A stretch of 9,277 bases of DNA from Candidatus Adiutrix sp. (lineage in GTDB: Bacteria > Desulfobacterota > Desulfarculia > Adiutricales > Adiutricaceae). A model generated the notes under the pieces. That model saw only the letters and a program-made list of their open reading frames with translations, did no database searches and was not told where the DNA came from. The stretch lies in contig JAITUX010000117.1 in assembly GCA_031286085.1 (NCBI GenBank), positions 1 through 9,277 of the forward strand, read 5' to 3'. Shown here in pieces: positions 5,804-9,277 of this stretch (its first letter is position 1; each line of letters starts with the position of its first letter). The position numbers were made by a program, and so were the translations under genes.

Positions 5804-6829
5804 ATGGCTGAATATACCGTCAAGGACAAGCTGAGCTTTTTGAAGGCCGCCGCCGGCAGCGGCCGCCGCCTCTTGGCCCCGTCTTCCAAGGACGGCCGGG
5901 TGCGGCTGGCCGAGGTGACGCCGGACCGGGTCGCCTTCGACTATCTCAACACCCATCTTTCCCCCAAGGACGCCTTCTTCCCCCAGACCGAGAAGATGCT
6001 GGCCTTTCACAAGGACGCCGCCAAACCAGGGGCCTTCGTCTATCAACCCTTGGGACTGGACAAAATACAGCCGACGGTCGTGTTCGGCCTCCGGCCCTGC
6101 GACGCCCGGGGCCTGGCCGTCTGCGACCGGGTCTTTCAGAACGACCGCTTCACCGACCCTTATTGGAAAACCAAGTATGAAGGCGCGGTCAAGATCGGCT
6201 TGGCCTGCCAGGCCCCCGGGCCCAATTGCTTCTGCACGGCCGTGGGCGGCTCGCCTTTCGGGGAGGACGGCCTGGACGTTCTGGCCTTCACCAAGGGCGA
6301 GGGGCTGGGCCTGAAGACCTTGACCCCGGCCGGCGATGAATTTTTGAAAGGCCTCTCCGGGCTGGAATCGGGCGGAGCGGCCGGCGAAATGGACGGGCTC
6401 AAGAAAGCGGCCGAGTCGCGTTTGCCCGGCCCCCTGGACTTGGCCAAGGCCCAGGCCGCCCCGGTCATGGAAATCTATAACCAGCCCCACTGGAAGGAGA
6501 CGGCCGACCGTTGCCTCAACTGCGGCACCTGCACCTTTTTCTGTCCCACTTGTCACTGTTTCGACATTCAGGATGAGGAAAACGAGCGGGGCGGGGTCCG
6601 GATGCGCAACTGGGACACCTGCATGAGCTGGCTCTACACCATCCACGGCAGCGGGCACAATCCCCGGCCCACCAAGACCGAGCGGGTGCGCCAGCGCTTC
6701 ATGCACAAACTCAAGTATATCCCCCTGAAGCAGGGCGGCGCCTGCGGCTGCGTCGGCTGCGGCCGCTGCGTCCAACACTGCCCGGTCAACATCGACATCC
6801 GCGCCGTGGCCGTTGACATGTCAAAGTAG
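5804..6829 (+). CDS. flxB: FlxB-like 4Fe-4S dicluster subunit (sulfhydrogenase beta / AsrA-like family)
   Basis: 341 aa from ATG 5804; AAGGG at 5791-5795 is the likely ribosome binding site, and the gap from flxC is 14 nt. The order of motifs matches the family that includes sulfhydrogenase beta (HydB) and anaerobic sulfite reductase subunit A: an N-terminal domain with GLRPCDARGL (95-104) and NCFCTAVGGSPF (141-152), then a C-terminal dicluster ferredoxin. Cluster ligands are C237, C240, C243, C247 (CLNCGTCTFFCP), with C250 and C252 just after, and C316, C319, C322, C326 (CVGCGRCVQHCP); C314 is one more cysteine beside it. The length is normal for the family. Its function, by homology, is to carry electrons from the flavoprotein FlxA towards FlxC and FlxD. 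There is no catalytic metal site of its own, and with no sulfite reductase or hydrogenase gene nearby an Asr or sulfhydrogenase role is unlikely. Cytosolic, with no membrane segments. Confidence 0.86.
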   Translation: MAEYTVKDKLSFLKAAAGSGRRLLAPSSKDGRVRLAEVTPDRVAFDYLNTHLSPKDAFFPQTEKMLAFHKDAAKPGAFVYQPLGLDKIQPTVVFGLRPCDARGLAVCDRVFQNDRFTDPYWKTKYEGAVKIGLACQAPGPNCFCTAVGGSPFGEDGLDVLAFTKGEGLGLKTLTPAGDEFLKGLSGLESGGAAGEMDGLKKAAESRLPGPLDLAKAQAAPVMEIYNQPHWKETADRCLNCGTCTFFCPTCHCFDIQDEENERGGVRMRNWDTCMSWLYTIHGSGHNPRPTKTERVRQRFMHKLKYIPLKQGGACGCVGCGRCVQHCPVNIDIRAVAVDMSK

Positions 6830-6842
6830 GATAAAGTAGGAG
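6823..6842 (+). repeat. Tandem 10-bp repeat at the flxB-flxA junction
   Basis: AAAGTAGGAT (6823-6832) is followed directly by AAAGTAGGAG (6833-6842). The first copy contains the TAG stop of flxB (6827-6829). The second supplies the AGGAG ribosome binding site of flxA, 8 nt before its ATG. A small slippage duplication is the likely origin, and the second copy places the binding site at a good distance from the start. Confidence 0.6.
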
Positions 6843-6850
6843 ACAGTGAG

Positions 6851-7690
6851 ATGCATAATCCGTATCTGCCTTATCCCGTGCGTATCGCCATGATTCGGGT
6901 GGAAACCGAAGACAAGAATCTGCGCACCTTCAAGTTTGAGTTCTTGAACCCCGGCGACGAGGAGAAATTCGCCTACCTGCCGGGGCAGTTCGCGGAATTG
7001 TCCGTGCCCGGCCAGGGTGAAATACCCATCGGCATCGCTTCCTCGCCCACGGAAAAGGGCTCCGTACTCTTCACCGTCAACCGGGTCGGCCAGGTCTCCA
7101 CCTTCATGCACTGCATGAAGGAAGGCGATATAATGGGTCTGCGCGGCCCCCTGGGCCATCCTTATCCCTTGGACACCCTGAAGGGCAAGGATATTCTAAT
7201 AATCGCCGGGGGCTTCGCGGTCACCACCCTCCGCTCCACCATCGTCTGGATGCTGCAGCCGGAAAACCGGCCCAAGTACGGCAAGATAACCTTTGTTTAC
7301 GGGGCCCGGACCCCGGGGCTCCTCCTATACAAGGAGGAATGGAGCGACTGGCAGAAGCGCGACGATATCGACGTCCACGTCACCGTTGACCGCGAGGCCC
7401 CGGGCTGGACCGGGCGGGTGGGCTTTGTGCCGGCCATAACCAAGGAAGTCTGTCCGCCGCCCAAGAACACGGCGGCCATCATCTGCGGCCCGCCCGTCAT
7501 GATCAAATTCACCCAGCCCGTGCTGGAAGAGGCCGGCTATTCCACCGACGACATAATCATGAGCCTGGAGAACCGCATGAAATGCGGCCTGGGCATCTGC
7601 GGCCGCTGCAACGTGGGGCCGGAATACGTCTGCAAGGACGGCCCGGTCTTCACCCTGACCCAGCTCAACCAGCTGCCCAAGGAATACTGA
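6851..7690 (+). CDS. flxA: FlxA-like NAD(P)H:acceptor flavoprotein subunit
   Basis: 279 aa from ATG 6851 with AGGAG at 6838-6842. The domain order is that of the ferredoxin-NADP+ reductase superfamily with a PyrK/HydG-type C-terminus. The FAD-binding barrel carries YLPGQFAEL (42-50) and PIGIASSP (59-66). The nucleotide-binding domain carries IIAGGFAVTTLRS (117-129), in place of the more common GGLG-PLRS form, and ends with ICGPPVMIKF (211-220). A [2Fe-2S] loop follows with C245, C250, C253 and C261. It should oxidise NADH (or NADPH; the sequence does not settle which) and pass electrons through its [2Fe-2S] centre to FlxB. In the FlxABCD-HdrABC complex of Desulfovibrio this is the pyridine-nucleotide-oxidising subunit. 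Alternatives by family are the sulfhydrogenase gamma, AsrB or PyrK proteins; the operon argues for FlxA. It is the last gene before a hairpin and a convergent neighbour, so the operon ends here. Confidence 0.9.
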   Translation: MHNPYLPYPVRIAMIRVETEDKNLRTFKFEFLNPGDEEKFAYLPGQFAELSVPGQGEIPIGIASSPTEKGSVLFTVNRVGQVSTFMHCMKEGDIMGLRGPLGHPYPLDTLKGKDILIIAGGFAVTTLRSTIVWMLQPENRPKYGKITFVYGARTPGLLLYKEEWSDWQKRDDIDVHVTVDREAPGWTGRVGFVPAITKEVCPPPKNTAAIICGPPVMIKFTQPVLEEAGYSTDDIIMSLENRMKCGLGICGRCNVGPEYVCKDGPVFTLTQLNQLPKEY

Positions 7691-7722
7691 GGCCTTCCGT
7701 TCCACAAATTAACGGTTGATTT

Positions 7723-7757
7723 CGGCCGGCGTCCCGTTCAGTGCGGGACGCCGGCCG
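7723..7757. terminator. GC-rich 14-bp hairpin between convergent flxA and LysM gene
   Basis: CGGCCGGCGTCCCG (7723-7736) pairs perfectly with 7744-7757 around a 7-nt loop, TTCAGTG. It lies 32 nt after the flxA stop and 17 nt beyond the stop of the minus-strand gene, so it can serve both. There is no strong T tract on the plus side (TCATATGAAG) and only a modest AT-rich run on the minus side. It may end transcription with Rho or simply protect 3' ends. Confidence 0.7.
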
Positions 7758-7774
7758 TCATATGAAGAGGAACA

Positions 7775-9277
7775 TCAATACCTGATTATTTTCAGTGCCG
7801 GGTCCAGGAGTTGGACCAGGCCGGCGGGCAGGTCCGCCCGGGTCAATAGAAAATTCCGCCGGGCCGGCGGCGGCCAAGTCACCAGCCGGCCCTTTATGGT
7901 CAGGCTCATGCGGGGCCCGCCCAGGGGAGCGGTCAAAACCAGGTTCTCCTGGGCTTTCAGGCCGAATCCGTTCAAAACAGCCTCAACGACCGCCTCGGGG
8001 CCGGGGCCGACGGCCATGACCCTGAAACCGTTCCGGCGCAAACCTTCGGCGTCATCGGCCGAAAGCTCGCCGAAATCCAGCACCGCCAGGCGGTCTCCGG
8101 CTTCCCAACAGAGAGGCGCGGTGACGGTTCGCGGAGTCTGGCCGTCTTTTAGTTCCAGCGGCGTGGCCAAGCGTGGCTCGGCCCCGAACAGGCGGAGCAA
8201 TTCCACGGCCAGAAAGCGGGGGTTGGCGGAGTCCAGGGTGGTCACCGGCGAAACCGCGGCCGGCGGCTCGGCCGCGGTTTCACGAATCGGCCGGAGGGAA
8301 TTGCGGTCCAAATCCAGGATCGGGAGGCCGTGGTCGCCCAGAAAACGGCCCCAAGCCGGGTCCGTGCCCCGTCCGCCCCTGGCCGCCTTGTTGAACACCA
8401 GCGGCCGGCCGGAATTCCAGGCCTCCAAGGTGGGCCAGACCATCCAGTCGGCGGAAATTTTAAGGCGGATATCCCCGCCCCCCTCGTAGGTCCGTTCCTT
8501 GGTGTAAACGCGGTAATAACCGCAAAGGGGCCAAAAGCGGTCCAGAAACCGGTCCAGGGGTTCACCGCGCCGGGTGCGGAAAACCCGGAAATTTTGGAAC
8601 CGTAGGACGTCCAGGGTGGCTTGGGGCAAGGTCGAGCCCAAATCCAGAACCAATTTAGCCCCGGAGAGGGTATGGACGACCGGATACTTACGGGTGTCCA
8701 GTTCCAAGGCTTCCCCCGCCCCGGCCAACGTCAGGCCGCCCTGGTTTTCCACCCGTTCGCCCAGGCGGGTTAAGACGAGGCTTAAGGTATTCTTCGCGGC
8801 CTCCGCCTCTTCTTCCGGAAGCCGCCGGACATTTTCCGTCAGGTCCGCGGCCAGGCGGACGGGAGCCGGCCGCCGCCGCTGACTTATGGCCAGGGCCGCC
8901 TCCCGGACTTCCAAGGGGTCCAGGCCCACAGCCGTCAGATAATCGCCGGCGGCCGGAAGGCGCAGTTCCGCTCCGGCCAGAATCAGGTCGGGATTTTTTA
9001 TTTCCGGGTTCAAAGCCAGGGTGATTTTCAAAAGCCGGCTGTAAATGGCCCGGCGGGGCAGACCTTCGCGCCGGAGAAGGCGTTCAAGAGTATCCCCGGG
9101 CCGAATTTTTACAGTGCGGTAAACCACTTGGGAGGCTTGGTCCAGGGCCAGAGGCCCGGCGTTGCCGGGGGGGAAGTGCAAGGGGCCGCCCCCGGCGGAG
9201 GCCGGGGGCTTGGCGGGGGCTCCGGCCGCGTCAAATGACCCGGGCTCTGGAGCCTTGGCCGCAGCCGGCTCCGCCGC
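7775..9277 (-). CDS. LysM-domain protein with uncharacterised C-terminal region (N-terminus outside window)
   Basis: The frame is open from the right window edge to TGA at 7775-7777, about 500 codons. A TTG at 9179-9181 could be read as a start but has no ribosome binding site. The upstream codons continue as an Ala/Pro/Gly-rich linker without a stop, so the real start probably lies beyond 9277. One LysM domain is clear at visible residues about 53-108: VKIRPGDTLERLL, then LALNPEIKNPDLIL and GAELRLP. LysM binds peptidoglycan glycans, so an envelope location is likely; any signal peptide would be off the window. The remaining 390 or so residues contain repeated segments of the form ALVLDLG or LAVLDFGE and an ALEAWNSGRPL-like stretch. 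I do not recognise the domain and see no enzyme motif. The gene is convergent with the flx operon and shares the hairpin between them; no functional link to electron transfer is evident. Confidence 0.75.
   Translation of the reverse strand, partial: AAEPAAAKAPEPGSFDAAGAPAKPPASAGGGPLHFPPGNAGPLALDQASQVVYRTVKIRPGDTLERLLRREGLPRRAIYSRLLKITLALNPEIKNPDLILAGAELRLPAAGDYLTAVGLDPLEVREAALAISQRRRPAPVRLAADLTENVRRLPEEEAEAAKNTLSLVLTRLGERVENQGGLTLAGAGEALELDTRKYPVVHTLSGAKLVLDLGSTLPQATLDVLRFQNFRVFRTRRGEPLDRFLDRFWPLCGYYRVYTKERTYEGGGDIRLKISADWMVWPTLEAWNSGRPLVFNKAARGGRGTDPAWGRFLGDHGLPILDLDRNSLRPIRETAAEPPAAVSPVTTLDSANPRFLAVELLRLFGAEPRLATPLELKDGQTPRTVTAPLCWEAGDRLAVLDFGELSADDAEGLRRNGFRVMAVGPGPEAVVEAVLNGFGLKAQENLVLTAPLGGPRMSLTIKGRLVTWPPPARRNFLLTRADLPAGLVQLLDPALKIIRY

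Noticed and set aside
5753..6778. Minus-strand open frame of 341 codons opposite flxB
   Set aside because: It mirrors the flxB coding frame. The plus strand carries all the cysteine and signature motifs.
5804..7690. Anaerobic sulfite reductase (asrAB) or sulfhydrogenase subunits
   Set aside because: The two proteins share those folds, but no siroheme sulfite reductase or NiFe hydrogenase gene is nearby, while hdrA, mvhD and flxC are; the Flx assignment fits the operon.
9179..9181. TTG as start codon of the LysM gene
   Set aside because: There is no ribosome binding site, and the frame stays open to the window edge with a plausible Ala/Pro linker, so the gene is treated as partial.

Overview
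The window is high-GC DNA from what looks like a strictly anaerobic bacterium. I infer Desulfobacterota (sulfate reducers and syntrophs), because the central operon pairs a large HdrA with the Flx/Flox NADH-oxidoreductase subunits typical of that group. The exact lineage cannot be fixed from sequence reading alone.

Layout. Bases 1-224 form a mirror-symmetric inverted repeat. The last codons of a plus-strand gene that began outside the window face the last codons of a minus-strand gene (155-988), and both encode almost the same C-terminus. The minus-strand gene encodes an exported, MltD-like lytic transglycosylase-fold protein whose catalytic glutamate appears to be replaced. A divergent intergenic region of about 360 bp (989-1351) holds a consensus -35 box inside an imperfect dyad, followed by a GC-rich, hairpin-prone leader. 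A five-gene plus-strand operon then runs from 1352 to 7690 with gaps of 2-23 nt and a recognisable ribosome binding site before each gene: hdrA (double-FAD form), flxD/mvhD, flxC, flxB, flxA. A perfect 14-bp GC hairpin (7723-7757) separates the operon from a convergent minus-strand gene, which encodes a LysM protein and is open to the right window edge.

How the genes fit together. FlxA carries FAD, NAD(P)-binding and [2Fe-2S] modules and should be the pyridine-nucleotide entry point. FlxB and FlxC are cysteine-rich [4Fe-4S] relays. FlxD (MvhD family, [2Fe-2S]) is the usual docking subunit for HdrA. HdrA carries two FAD sites and at least four [4Fe-4S] clusters and is the presumed flavin-based electron-bifurcation centre, with ferredoxin as the low-potential partner. 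In the described FlxABCD-HdrABC complex the high-potential electrons leave through HdrB and HdrC. Neither is encoded here, and unrelated envelope-type genes flank the operon on both sides, so the high-potential acceptor module is missing, distant or replaced.

Most notable points: the 224-bp near-palindrome that joins two paralogous gene ends; the pseudo-catalytic transglycosylase; the hdrBC-free hdrA-flx operon headed by a tandem HdrA; and the structured leader with a possible operator.
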